A model generated the notes under the pieces. The model searched no databases. It was given only the letters and a program-made list of their open reading frames with translations, and was not told the origin of the DNA. A DNA stretch of 64,000 nt from Planctomycetaceae bacterium (GTDB taxonomy: Bacteria; Planctomycetota; Phycisphaerae; Tepidisphaerales; Tepidisphaeraceae). This document shows, in pieces, positions 19,003 to 28,157 of this stretch. Each line of letters begins with the position of its first letter. Positions within the stretch are counted from its first letter, which is position 1. The translations under genes and the position numbers were made by a program. The DNA lies in the NCBI GenBank assembly GCA_027487775.1, contig JAIYCY010000009.1, forward strand, positions 1-64,000. The letters are read 5' to 3'.

Positions 19003-20031
19003 ATGATCATCGCGGGCATAGATGAGGCGGGATATGGCCCATTGCTCGGGCCGCTCACAGTGGGCTGCTGTGCCATGCGCGTGATTCGTCCCGCAGAGGT
19101 CAGCGATTCCACCGATCTTTGGTCGCTTCTCGACCGGGCGGTAGCCCGGAAACGTAGCACGCGTGGACTGCTTCATGTGGCGGATTCCAAGAGAGTCTAT
19201 ACGCCCGCACAAGGCCTGCGCGAGCTGGAGCGATCAGTGCTTGCGTTCGTGGCGTGCCGTGTGGCGAATGACTCAGCACCGACAGGCACGTTTGATTCGC
19301 TGAACGCGCTCTTAGAGCGGTTGCTCACCGATCGTGGTGAGGATGTTGCATCGCTGCCGTGGTACTGCCCGACGGAGTTGGAGAAACATCCAGCCGAGAT
19401 CACGCCAGACGCAGCTACGCTCGCGCACGGGATGCTGCGCCGATCGCTCGTTGAATCCGGCGTTGAGGTGGTTGCCGCGCGGGTTCACGCGGTGAGCGAG
19501 AAGCGTCTTAATCGACTCTTTGATGCGATGCGGAACAAGAGCGCAGTCAGCTTCAATTTCGTTGCCGAACATATGCAATACCTTCTGGATCACTTTGCCG
19601 ACGAGGGGCTGTTGATTTGGTGTGATCGGCAGGGCGGCCGCGAGCATTATGATGCGGTGTTGCGAACGATGTTTGAGGGTTGGGACGTTGCCATCGAAGG
19701 CGAGACGACCGAGCGTGCTGAATACAGTTTGCGGCAGAAGGTGCCCCCGCGCAGGGCGGCCGGATCTGACAAGCGAAGCGATGCGGTGGTTCGATTGATT
19801 TTTTCAGAGAAGGCGGAAGAACGCGCGATGCCTGTGGCGCTTGCATCGATGTTCGCCAAATATGTTCGGGAGGTCCTGATGCACCGATTCAACGCATACT
19901 GGCTCGCCCGCGCGCCCGGCGTCAAGCCGACGGCCGGCTACTGGACCGACGGCCAGCGATTTGTGAAGGAGATTGCCGACGCCGCTCGAAAGGAGGGCGT
20001 TCGTCTGCAGGAGCTGATTCGATCGCGTTGA
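19003..20031 (+). CDS. Large, divergent RNase HII-like protein
   Basis: 342 residues starting MIIAGIDEAGYGPLLGPL. An upstream in-frame ATG at 18871 is rejected because it would run back through the addB start. Elements of type 2 RNase H are in order: DEAG with D7/E8, DSK with D61, an Asp in LLIWCDRQGGR (D208), and an ASMFAKYVREVLM helix matching the AASIxAKVxRD region. Type 2 RNases H remove ribonucleotides from DNA. Two features differ: the junction-reading GRG motif is GYG here, and the acid before the AAS helix appears to be Glu. About 140 residues are inserted compared with E. coli RNase HII (198). A TAGAAT -10-like box lies at 18987-18992, giving a very short leader. Confidence 0.7.
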   Translation: MIIAGIDEAGYGPLLGPLTVGCCAMRVIRPAEVSDSTDLWSLLDRAVARKRSTRGLLHVADSKRVYTPAQGLRELERSVLAFVACRVANDSAPTGTFDSLNALLERLLTDRGEDVASLPWYCPTELEKHPAEITPDAATLAHGMLRRSLVESGVEVVAARVHAVSEKRLNRLFDAMRNKSAVSFNFVAEHMQYLLDHFADEGLLIWCDRQGGREHYDAVLRTMFEGWDVAIEGETTERAEYSLRQKVPPRRAAGSDKRSDAVVRLIFSEKAEERAMPVALASMFAKYVREVLMHRFNAYWLARAPGVKPTAGYWTDGQRFVKEIADAARKEGVRLQELIRSR

Positions 20032-20098
20032 CGCGAATCGGGATCACAAGGTCGAGTTGGCTTGACGAAATCGATGGTACCTAAGATCGTCCGATCAG

Positions 20099-21229
20099 AT
20101 GAAGGCGGTGATTTGCAAACTTGACACGGCCGAGGTCGATCCGATCGACGAGGCGGTTCGTAGAATCGTCGCGGGCGAACTCATTGTCCTGCCGACGGAA
20201 ACCGTCTACGCCGCCGCAGCTCGGTTGGACGTTGAGTCGGCTCGGATCGCGCTAGCTGAGTTGCGTAGCGGCACACCTTTGACCGCGCCGCTGGTCCCGC
20301 ATGTGGACGGCTTTAGATCTGCCGAGCTGTATGTTGATCAGCTCAATGCCGACGATCGACACATGATGCGTCGACTGACGGATCGTCTCTGGCCGGGACC
20401 TGTGGCGCTTGACCTTCCTGTCGCATCAGAATCCAAGCTGGCGTCGAGTTTTGGGATCGCGCTTTCGGTCATCTCAGACGCTGGCCGCGTGACACTTCGA
20501 TGTCCGGATCATTCAGCGACGCTTGAGATCATTGGGAGGTGTCGCGTTCCGATCGCCATGGTGCGCGTTGAGACCTCGGGCGGCCCGAGTCCGTGGAACA
20601 AATCCGCGATTGAGAGTCTGCCGGGCGGGATCACATGGGTGCTCGACGCCGGACCGACGCGATTCAATCGCCCATCGTCAGTGGTTAGGCTGGAGTCTGG
20701 TGGATATCGTGTCACGCGTGTCGGTGTGTTCGATCAACGTATCATCGAGAAACAAATGCAGACCACCGTTCTATTCGTGTGCAGCGGCAACACGTGCCGC
20801 AGTCCCATGGCCGCAGCACTGGCGCGGAATGTGATTGCTCAAACACTCAGGACCATCCCGAGTCAGATCGAATCCAAAGGTTATAGCGTCCAGAGTGCCG
20901 GCACATTTGCGATGCCCGGCATGAAAGCAACGCCGCAGGCCGTCGAAGCGGTCGCAGATTTCGGCGCGGATCTCGCGCATCATCGATCCAAGACGCTCTC
21001 GCATGAACTGATCAACGCGGCCGATCTGATTGTGGTCATGGGGCAGTCGCATCGAATGAACGTATTGGCCATGAACCCCGCCGCCGCGTCGCGCACGCTG
21101 CTGCTGGATCCTGAGGGGGATGTCGAAGATCCTATCGGAGGCGATGTTTCGCTTTACCGCGAGTTGGCAGGGCGGTTCAACGACTTGATACGTGATCGTC
21201 TCAACCAAACGATCTTCAAAGACCGATAG
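20099..21229 (+). CDS. Fusion: degenerate Sua5/YrdC-like domain + LMW phosphatase with arginine-phosphatase signature
   Basis: 376 residues in one continuous frame. Residues 1 to about 215 resemble Sua5/YrdC (threonylcarbamoyl-AMP synthase): LIVLPTETVYAAAARL, a PSSVVRL segment and a final YRVTRVG. The KxR and SxN nucleotide motifs are not recognisable, so activity is doubtful. From residue 221 the low-molecular-weight phosphatase fold begins, with P-loop C228-SGNTC-R234 and the catalytic Asp in EDPIGGD. Thr232 matches the Thr that gives Bacillus YwlE specificity for phosphoarginine; tyrosine phosphatases have Ile/Leu/Val there. rpiB follows at once, the same order as ywlC-ywlD-ywlE-ywlF in Bacillus. 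Confidence 0.85.
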   Translation: MKAVICKLDTAEVDPIDEAVRRIVAGELIVLPTETVYAAAARLDVESARIALAELRSGTPLTAPLVPHVDGFRSAELYVDQLNADDRHMMRRLTDRLWPGPVALDLPVASESKLASSFGIALSVISDAGRVTLRCPDHSATLEIIGRCRVPIAMVRVETSGGPSPWNKSAIESLPGGITWVLDAGPTRFNRPSSVVRLESGGYRVTRVGVFDQRIIEKQMQTTVLFVCSGNTCRSPMAAALARNVIAQTLRTIPSQIESKGYSVQSAGTFAMPGMKATPQAVEAVADFGADLAHHRSKTLSHELINAADLIVVMGQSHRMNVLAMNPAAASRTLLLDPEGDVEDPIGGDVSLYRELAGRFNDLIRDRLNQTIFKDR

Positions 21230-21252
21230 CAACTCATGGAGCGGAAGCAAAC

Positions 21253-21258
21253 GGAGGA
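21253..21258 (+). promoter_or_regulatory. Ribosome-binding site fixing the rpiB start
   Basis: GGAGGA lies five bases before ATG 21264. It decides for this start over an upstream in-frame codon at 21192, which would place a 24-residue unconserved tail inside the preceding gene. Confidence 0.6.
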
Positions 21259-21263
21259 GAGTC

Positions 21264-21716
21264 ATGAAGATTGTGGTGGCTGCGGATCATCGAGGCTTTG
21301 ACAAAAAGCAATGGCTGGCCCCGCTCGTGCGTGAGTGGGGGCACGAAGTCACCGACATCGGTTGCGGGTCGGCGGCAGCGTGTGACTATCCGGATTTCGC
21401 ATTTCCCGCCGCACAGTCGGTGGCGGGGGGCAAGGCTGACATCGGACTCCTGCTGGATCATTCGGGCATCGGGATGTGCATCGTGGCCAACAAGGTCGCT
21501 GGCGTTCGTGCGGCACTTGTTCTAGACGAAGTCAGCGCAAAACTCGCCCGCGAAGCCAATCACGCCAACGTGCTCTGCCTTGCGACTGAACTGCTCAGCG
21601 ACGCGATGATGGTCAAGATCGTCAAGACTTTCTTGAGCGCTCAACCCGAAGTCGGTCGACACGTTCGCCGCGTCTCAAAGCTTTCCGCCATCGAAGAACA
21701 GACCATGAAACGATGA
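21264..21716 (+). CDS. rpiB: Ribose-5-phosphate isomerase B family protein
   Basis: 150 residues, the normal RpiB length. Family enzymes interconvert ribose 5-phosphate and ribulose 5-phosphate (some act on allose or galactose 6-phosphates). Conserved parts visible: MKIVVAADHRGF, CDYPDFA, GIGMCIVANKVAGVRAAL, and NHANVLCLA. The position of the catalytic Cys of E. coli RpiB (C66 in CGTGVG) is Asp here (D65 in LDHSGIG), while a Cys appears at residue 72. That may mean a different general base or different substrate. 34 bases after the Sua5-like/phosphatase fusion, same strand. Confidence 0.88.
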   Translation: MKIVVAADHRGFDKKQWLAPLVREWGHEVTDIGCGSAAACDYPDFAFPAAQSVAGGKADIGLLLDHSGIGMCIVANKVAGVRAALVLDEVSAKLAREANHANVLCLATELLSDAMMVKIVKTFLSAQPEVGRHVRRVSKLSAIEEQTMKR

Positions 21717-21803
21717 GCTCCCCGGATCCTCGTCTCCCCTGCCGTGCATGGGCTATCGGACGTTGGGTTTGGAAAACTGGCAGGGGCGTGATACCAACTG
21801 GGT

Positions 21804-22748
21804 ATGAGTTTTCACGAGCGACTCCTCGATGCCATCGATCAGAAGCAAGCGCCGATCTGTGTCGGGATCGATCCGATGTACGACCATCTCCCGGCCGATC
21901 TGAAGACGAGCGATCAGCCGAGTCCCGCCGAGATCATCGACGCATACTTTGACTTCACGATGGGCGTGCTCGAAGCCGTTGCATCGATCGTGCCGGTGGT
22001 GAAATTCCAAAGCGCCTATTTTGAGCAGTATCACGCTGAAGGCGTCGAAGCCTATTTCAACCTCATCGCCGAGGCTCGCGCGATGGGCCTGCTGACCATC
22101 GGCGACGTTAAACGCGGCGACATCGGATCGACGAGTTCCGCCTACGCTAAGGCGCATCTCGCAGACATCGAACCCGGTGAATCAGACTCCGATTCGATTC
22201 GCGATGACATCCTCGATCCGGGCGAAACGCCCGACGCCATCACCATCAATCCGATGCTCGGGATCGACGCCATCGAGCCCTTTGTTCAGCGCGCAGACGC
22301 GACCGGCAAGGGCCTTTTCATCCTCGTGCGTACAAGCAACCCGGGAAGCTCAGATTTTCAGGATGTGAAGTTGGAGAATGGCCTGACCTGGAGCGAACAC
22401 CTGGCCGAGACGCTGCAGTCGCGTGTCATCGCTCCGAGAATCGGCCGGAGTCCGTACACGTCGATCGGTGCGGTTGTTGGCGCAACACAGACGCACACGA
22501 TGAAGTCGCTCCGCGGGAGATTGCCGAATTCGATGCTGCTCTTGCCGGGCTACGGAACCCAAGGTGCGACCGCCGACATGACACGCGCCGCCTTCGATAC
22601 CAACGGACGTGGCGCGATCGTGTCTGCAAGCCGCAGCGTGCTCTATCCAAAGGCCGCCCCCGGAGAGACCTGGCAGGCAGCGGTTCGCAGGGCAGCGACT
22701 TCCATGCGCGACGAGATCCGTCGAGTGCTCGATCAGGCATCGAACTGA
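21804..22748 (+). CDS. pyrF: Orotidine 5'-phosphate decarboxylase (type 2)
   Basis: Decarboxylates OMP to UMP, the last step of pyrimidine synthesis. 314 residues with the type 2 (mycobacterial/myxobacterial) pattern: CVGIDPMYDHLP, VVKFQSAYFEQY, and the catalytic Asp-Lys-Asp segment TIGDVKRGDIGSTS. Compared with the short type 1 enzymes (about 230) it contains the extra loops of type 2, including an acidic insert around 125-140. No other pyr gene is adjacent. Confidence 0.95.
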   Translation: MSFHERLLDAIDQKQAPICVGIDPMYDHLPADLKTSDQPSPAEIIDAYFDFTMGVLEAVASIVPVVKFQSAYFEQYHAEGVEAYFNLIAEARAMGLLTIGDVKRGDIGSTSSAYAKAHLADIEPGESDSDSIRDDILDPGETPDAITINPMLGIDAIEPFVQRADATGKGLFILVRTSNPGSSDFQDVKLENGLTWSEHLAETLQSRVIAPRIGRSPYTSIGAVVGATQTHTMKSLRGRLPNSMLLLPGYGTQGATADMTRAAFDTNGRGAIVSASRSVLYPKAAPGETWQAAVRRAATSMRDEIRRVLDQASN

Positions 22749-22961
22749 CCGCGTGATCGATCGTGCATGACCTGACCGAGGCGCTGCCGTCGAAGGCGTC
22801 TGGACGGCAGAATCCAGCGATTTCCGGGGAATAACCGCAAAAACAACACCCTGCTCCGCCCTGCGCTCATTTGTTTACATAACACTGATTATGAGACGTC
22901 AAAAGGGCGGTCGGCCCGGGCGGGTCGATTCTGGTTGCGGCTGCGGCCGTCGATTCGGGCC

Positions 22962-23025
22962 TATACTGGTGCGGGTCATGCACGGCGTGTGCGTGACGAG
23001 ATTGCAGACCAGATTCACGGAATGA
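22962..23025 (+). promoter_or_regulatory. Candidate -10 box and 15-codon leader ORF before bcp
   Basis: TATACT (22962-22967, 5 of 6) has no good -35 partner. Eleven bases later an ATG (22978) opens a 15-residue frame, MHGVCVTRLQTRFTE, that stops at 23025, six bases before the bcp ATG. It could be a leader peptide or chance. The rest of the 22749-23031 gap shows nothing else I can name. Confidence 0.2.
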
Positions 23026-23031
23026 TGCAAC

Positions 23032-23511
23032 ATGCCTGAAAACAGCCCTGCCGTCGGGAAGGCGGCTCCGAAATTCAAACTCCCCGGTTCTGACGGAAAG
23101 ACTCATGCCCTCGCCGACCTCGCGGGCAAACATGTGGTCGTTTATTTCTACCCGAAGGCCGACACGCCCGGCTGCACCAAAGAGGCCTGCGGATTCAGCG
23201 ATGCGATAGCTTCATACAAGAAACTCGGCGTGCCCGTCTTCGGTATCTCGCCGGATCCGGTGAAGGATGTGACCAAGTTTGCCGAGAAGTTTGAGCTGAA
23301 GTTCCCGTTGCTTGCTGACGAAGATCACGCCGTCTGCGAGAAATATGGTGTGTGGGTCGAAAAGAGCATGTACGGCAAGACCTACATGGGCGCTGCCCGC
23401 ACCACCTTCATCATCGATCCTGCCGGCAAGGTCGCGCACGTCTTCGAGAAGGTTAAGCCCGAAGGCCACGACGCCGAGGTCCTTGAATGGATCAAGGCCA
23501 ATGCCAAGTGA
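23032..23511 (+). CDS. bcp: Thioredoxin-dependent peroxiredoxin, BCP/PrxQ type
   Basis: Reduces hydrogen peroxide and organic hydroperoxides with thioredoxin as donor. 159 residues, standard length. Peroxidatic Cys48 and resolving Cys53 are in DTPGCTKEACGF, the spacing of PrxQ. The thioredoxin-fold core (VVVYFYPKADTPG) and late Arg (AARTTFIIDP) are intact. Cytoplasmic, with no signal peptide. argC follows after 126 bases. Confidence 0.96.
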   Translation: MPENSPAVGKAAPKFKLPGSDGKTHALADLAGKHVVVYFYPKADTPGCTKEACGFSDAIASYKKLGVPVFGISPDPVKDVTKFAEKFELKFPLLADEDHAVCEKYGVWVEKSMYGKTYMGAARTTFIIDPAGKVAHVFEKVKPEGHDAEVLEWIKANAK

Positions 23512-23637
23512 CGTCGCGCGATTTGATCAGGCAAACCGACATCGATCAATCCAGTCAGTGAAGTGACGAAACCCGACAGCGAGGCGAAACACGACTCGAT
23601 GGTTGCGATCATCGGGCGATCTGTCTAGGTTTTCGTT

Positions 23638-24615
23638 ATGAGTCATTTCACTGTCGGAATCGTTGGCATCAGCGGGTATGGCGGGGGTGAAGCGCTGCGC
23701 ATCATTGCGCAGCATCCGAATCTTCGTCTCATCTACGCCGCCGGCGAGAGCAGCGCAGGCTCGATGCTGGGTTCGCGTTTTCCGTCACTTCGGCAGGACC
23801 TTGCATCACTGGTGATCCAGAAGTTTGATCCTGATGCGCTTCCGGAGCTTGATTTATTGATCGCTTCGCTTCCGACGAATCAGTCGCGTGAACCGCTGGC
23901 GAAGATTTCAGAGAAGACTCGCATCGTTGATATTGGCGGGGATCATCGATATGTCGACGGCTGGACGTACGGTCTCGCCGACGTGTGGCCTGACAAGATT
24001 CGCGGGACGCGTCGAGTCGCCAATCCCGGTTGCTATCCCGCCGCCACGCTTGGGGCGCTCGCTCCCCTGCTTCATCACAAGCTGATCGATCCGACCCACA
24101 TCATCGTCGACGCCAAGAGCGGTGTATCCGGCGCGGGTCGGGGGTCAGGCGACAATAAATTTGGTTACGCCGAGGTGAACGAAGATCTTTGCGCGTATGG
24201 ATTGTTGAAGCACACGCACATGCCCGAGATCAAGCAGACCATCGCAACGATCGGCGGGCACGAGGATGGTTTGGTTTTCACGCCGCATTTGATTCCCATG
24301 ACTCGCGGGATTCTGACCACCATTTACGCGCGTGGCGAAGCGGACACTGCCCGATGCATGGAGGCGGCGAGGTCGTTTTATGCCGATCGACCGTTCGTGC
24401 GTGTGATGGATTCGGCGCCGCATACGAAGTACGCCAGCGGCAGCAATTACATTTTCCTTCACTACGCCGCCGACCCTGCGCGACGCCTCGTCATGGCACT
24501 TGCCGCTATTGATAACCTCGGCAAGGGTGCTGCCGGTCAGGCGATCCAGAATGCGAATCTCATGCTTGGCCTGCCCGAGACGACCGGTCTCGACACGCCT
24601 TCGATCTGGCCTTGA
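23638..24615 (+). CDS. argC: N-acetyl-gamma-glutamyl-phosphate reductase
   Basis: Third step of arginine (ornithine) synthesis: NADPH-dependent reduction of N-acetylglutamyl phosphate to the semialdehyde. 325 residues. The dinucleotide loop GISGYGGGEALRII opens the protein, the catalytic Cys132 is in NPGCYPAATLG, and the dimer region DAKSGVSGAGRG follows. No other arg gene is adjacent. It converges on recJ with a 26-base gap. Confidence 0.96.
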   Translation: MSHFTVGIVGISGYGGGEALRIIAQHPNLRLIYAAGESSAGSMLGSRFPSLRQDLASLVIQKFDPDALPELDLLIASLPTNQSREPLAKISEKTRIVDIGGDHRYVDGWTYGLADVWPDKIRGTRRVANPGCYPAATLGALAPLLHHKLIDPTHIIVDAKSGVSGAGRGSGDNKFGYAEVNEDLCAYGLLKHTHMPEIKQTIATIGGHEDGLVFTPHLIPMTRGILTTIYARGEADTARCMEAARSFYADRPFVRVMDSAPHTKYASGSNYIFLHYAADPARRLVMALAAIDNLGKGAAGQAIQNANLMLGLPETTGLDTPSIWP

Positions 24616-24641
24616 TGGCGCGCGGGCGCTGCGATCGTGGG

Positions 24642-26483
24642 TCAGGCAGGAGCCGTTGCAGACTCGTCAGGAGCTTCTGAGGGTTCGTCGGGGATTCGGA
24701 TGTCGCGCACCTCGAGTTCAACTGAGCGATTGCCGTTCCATTCGTTGATTTGTGGCTCGACAGCCAGATCGATCGCGCGTCCTGGTGTCAGCTTTTCGAT
24801 AAGATTCGCTGCGTTGAATGCGATCGCCTTCATAAAGCGATTTTCCTGGCGTACGAAAAGCTGCAAGTGTTCGCCGTTCTTACCTACCCGCTTTGGCGCG
24901 GCGGTGAGTGTGAGACCCTGACAGGCGATGAGCGGCTTGGGATTGCCCTGGCCGAAGGGACCGAGTCGCTGCATTTCATGGACGAGGGCTTCGGTGATTT
25001 GTGCGAGTCCGCCGGCGGTGTCGATGCGAAGTTCGGGGATCATCGCGTCGCTGGTGAGCACGTCGCGTGCGTGGGCTCGGAATGCGGCCTTGAATGCTTC
25101 AAAGTTCTCTTCGCGAACACCCAGACCCGCCGCCATCTCATGTCCGCCGTGGCGTTCGAGATGTTCGTCACAAGCCGCCAGTGCGCGAGCGAGATGAAAC
25201 CCGGGGATCGAGCGACCCGATCCGTGGCCCCCCTCGTCATCCATGGAGACGACGAGCGTCGGCTTGTGAAACCGGTCGACGATGCGTGAGGCGACGATAC
25301 CGATCACGCCCGCGTGCCATCCGCGTGCTCCGAGCACGATCGCGTGCGAATCCGGGCCGGTCTGGCCGGTGGATTCGGCTTGCGCGATCGCCTCGGCGAG
25401 TATCTCGCGTTCCTTGGCTTGTCGATTGCGATTTTGCTGTTCGAGATAGGTCGCGATCTCCATCGCCCGGGGCGCTGGTGCTTCGGTCAACATTTCGACT
25501 GCAAGTCGTGCGTGTCCCATGCGGCCGCATGCGTTGAGTCGAGGACCCAGAAGAAATCCGACATGAAAGCTGTCGAGGGTCTGCCCATCGAGATTTGCGG
25601 ATCGGATCAGAGCGCGGAGTCCGGTGAGTTTGGTCGCCTTGAGTCCGCCGAGTCCGAACCGCGCGAGCACCCTGTTTTCGCCAACGAGCGGCACAACGTC
25701 TGCGATCGTGCCGAGCGCCGCGAGTCCGGTCAACTCGACGAGAAGTTCACGCATCGCCTCCGGCACACGCCCCGCCACGCCGAGCGTCTTCCCGACGGCC
25801 CAGGCCAGCTTGAACGCGACCCCCGCGCCGCAGAGGTGAGGGTTGTCATACGCCCCAAGACGCGGATGTACGATCGCGCTGGCGTTGGGCAGAAGCGCAC
25901 GCGAGGAGGGCTCGGTGTCGGTTTCGGAGCAATCTTCGTCGCGTTTGGTTCGCCATTCATGGTGGTCGGTGACCACGACCTCAACGCCGCGATTCATCGC
26001 GACCGCGACGGGCTCGATGGCAGTCACACCGCAATCGACGGTGATGAGAAGTTGCGTGCCGTCGTCGCAAATCTGAGCGACCGCATCGGCATTAAGTCCA
26101 TAACCTTCTTCGATGCGATGCGGGATGTAATATCGAACATCCCCGCCGAGTGCGCGGAGGCTGTGCCAGAGGATGCTGGTCGCGGTGATGCCGTCCACGT
26201 CGTAGTCGCCGTAGACGGTGATGCGCTTCTTTTCACGAACCGCGCGTGCTACGACTTCGGCGGCACAGAGGCAACCGGGCAGTTGGTCGGGATCGATGAG
26301 GTCTTTTAGCGTCGGTCGCAAAAACGCCCGGGCGGTTTCACCGTTGCATAGCCCACGGTTGATCAGCATTTGGGCAGTCAGGGGCGAAGTACCCACCTCA
26401 CGGGCCAATTCCTCGGCCCGTGCATCGGCCTGGGCAATTTTCCATCGCCGGCGTGCGTACATCCGTGGCTTTCGTCGAACCAT
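24642..26483 (-). CDS. recJ: Single-stranded-DNA-specific exonuclease RecJ
   Basis: 5'-3' ssDNA exonuclease in mismatch repair and recombination. 613 residues from the ATG at 26483; ATG 26462 (MYARRRWKI) and GTG 26525 are alternatives and no start has a good ribosome site. The DHH phosphoesterase motifs are present: YGDYDVDGITATS, LITVDCGV, VVTDHHEW, and the DHHA1 motif GGHEMAAGLGV. The last part is the OB-fold with KAIAFNAANL. Divergent from the M48 peptidase gene 90 bases away. Confidence 0.95.
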   Translation of the reverse strand: MVRRKPRMYARRRWKIAQADARAEELAREVGTSPLTAQMLINRGLCNGETARAFLRPTLKDLIDPDQLPGCLCAAEVVARAVREKKRITVYGDYDVDGITATSILWHSLRALGGDVRYYIPHRIEEGYGLNADAVAQICDDGTQLLITVDCGVTAIEPVAVAMNRGVEVVVTDHHEWRTKRDEDCSETDTEPSSRALLPNASAIVHPRLGAYDNPHLCGAGVAFKLAWAVGKTLGVAGRVPEAMRELLVELTGLAALGTIADVVPLVGENRVLARFGLGGLKATKLTGLRALIRSANLDGQTLDSFHVGFLLGPRLNACGRMGHARLAVEMLTEAPAPRAMEIATYLEQQNRNRQAKEREILAEAIAQAESTGQTGPDSHAIVLGARGWHAGVIGIVASRIVDRFHKPTLVVSMDDEGGHGSGRSIPGFHLARALAACDEHLERHGGHEMAAGLGVREENFEAFKAAFRAHARDVLTSDAMIPELRIDTAGGLAQITEALVHEMQRLGPFGQGNPKPLIACQGLTLTAAPKRVGKNGEHLQLFVRQENRFMKAIAFNAANLIEKLTPGRAIDLAVEPQINEWNGNRSVELEVRDIRIPDEPSEAPDESATAPA

Positions 26484-26573
26484 CCTTGTGGTGGTGAGTC
26501 TACATGAAGCGTTCCGATAAGCCACTGTCGATCGGGCAAGAAGCCCGATTCTGTGATAAACTTCGGAACGCAG

Positions 26574-28061
26574 ATGTCGCAGCCGTTTGTCATCGTCGCC
26601 CTGCTTTTGTGGCTGCTCGCCTCAGAGCATGCGCCAGAGGATCGTGTTCCCGTCCACTCGATGGGGCTCTGGTCAATGACGCTTGTGGTAGGCGCACTAT
26701 TGTTGCTGATGCGAAAGTGGTCGCGACGCGTTCTGCAGAGCGACAACGGGGAACGCTTCTGGGTGCGATCGCGAAGCCACGCTCGCGCGATGCTCGTTGC
26801 GCGGATGCTGGTACTGATTGCCTTCGGGATTGCGATCTTTGAATTCGGAGCGGCGACGCTGGTCGATCGACAGCTAGATCGATTCAACGAGATCGGGGTG
26901 AGGCTCCCGTCATTGGTGCTCGGGACGTTGCCGGTGTTCCTGGCGTTGTGTGGATTGTGGTGGAGTTCGTTTCCGATCGAGAGGCAAAGCCGCGAATTGC
27001 ACGCACAGGAACTGTTAAACAATTTTCTGCCCGTTCACATGCCGCCCAGCCTTGGTAGACATCTGTGGCTCAACGCGCGGATGCAGATTCTTTTCACCGC
27101 CGCTCCAGTGATGGTGGGCGTCTTCGTCACGGATATGGTGGGCGTGTTCGCGCGGGCGACGGGGATCGACCTGACGCCAGCGGTGAGCGTGGCGGCGTTC
27201 GTATTGACGGTGTTTGCGATGTTGCTGATTTCGCCGTGGCTTTTGACGCGCGTGCTCGACACCGAACCCCTTCCAGACGGTCGACTGCGGGAACGACTCG
27301 AAGCGATGTCGACCAGGCTTAATGTTCGATGTCGTGACGTGCTGCTCTGGCGCACGGGCTACGGCATGGGTAATGCGGTTGTCATCGGGTTGCTCCCTCG
27401 GATGCGGTACATTCTGCTATCGGATCTGCTGATCGAAACGCTTTCAGACAGACAGGTCGAGGCGGTCTTTGCCCATGAGGCCGGGCACATTCGACATCGG
27501 CACGTCGCGTGGTATGTGCTGTTGGTGGTCGGGCTTCTGCTTGCGATAGCCGGGCCGGCAGAGTGGCTGCGTGTGCGTATTGTCGAATGGCTCTTTGTCA
27601 GCGAATCGGTGTCAGCACTGCTCACGACGATCCCGACGTTGGGTCTGTTTCTCGTACTCTTTGGCATCGTAAGTCGCATCTTCGAACGACAGGCTGACGC
27701 TTTCGCCGCCCGAGCCGGGCTGGCAGGTGAAGAGCCCGCGCCGCCGTCGCATGTGTTGCTTACGCCTGCCGGCGCTGAAATCTTCGCATCTGCGCTGATC
27801 CGCGTCGCACAGATCAATCATCTTCCCCTGCATCATCCTCCGCCCGCCCCGACACTGCTGTCGAGCCTGATGCAATGGCAGCGACACCAGATCACGAATT
27901 TTCGCCATCCGTGCATCGCCGAGCGGCTTGATCACGTTCGCGCAGTCAATCACGACCGGAACTTCGCCGGTCGTTTCGAGCGACGCATCAAATGGACGCA
28001 CATTCTCATTCTCTGCGTTCTCATGATCCTGAGCGGGTTTCTCCTTGCCACGTCGGTTTAG
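26574..28061 (+). CDS. M48-family integral membrane zinc metallopeptidase
   Basis: 495 residues from ATG 26574; a GTG at 26553 is possible. Several membrane segments are visible: about 3-15, 30-45, 75-100, 115-135, 170-190, 200-225, and a pair after the active site near 310-335 and 350-375, plus one at the C-terminus. HEAGH at 301-305 is the zinc site and the third ligand is the Glu in FERQADAFAA. The architecture, many helices before HExxH, is that of Ste24/HtpX-type proteases that degrade membrane or misfolded proteins. Specific role unknown. Confidence 0.85.
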   Translation: MSQPFVIVALLLWLLASEHAPEDRVPVHSMGLWSMTLVVGALLLLMRKWSRRVLQSDNGERFWVRSRSHARAMLVARMLVLIAFGIAIFEFGAATLVDRQLDRFNEIGVRLPSLVLGTLPVFLALCGLWWSSFPIERQSRELHAQELLNNFLPVHMPPSLGRHLWLNARMQILFTAAPVMVGVFVTDMVGVFARATGIDLTPAVSVAAFVLTVFAMLLISPWLLTRVLDTEPLPDGRLRERLEAMSTRLNVRCRDVLLWRTGYGMGNAVVIGLLPRMRYILLSDLLIETLSDRQVEAVFAHEAGHIRHRHVAWYVLLVVGLLLAIAGPAEWLRVRIVEWLFVSESVSALLTTIPTLGLFLVLFGIVSRIFERQADAFAARAGLAGEEPAPPSHVLLTPAGAEIFASALIRVAQINHLPLHHPPPAPTLLSSLMQWQRHQITNFRHPCIAERLDHVRAVNHDRNFAGRFERRIKWTHILILCVLMILSGFLLATSV

Positions 28062-28157
28062 CCTGGCATAGCCCGTTCGCTTGATCCGCGTCCGGTCGAT
28101 CGGGTTTGATGTGAGATTGTCTACCCGCTCATTGCCGTCTATCCTCGCCCGATTCTT

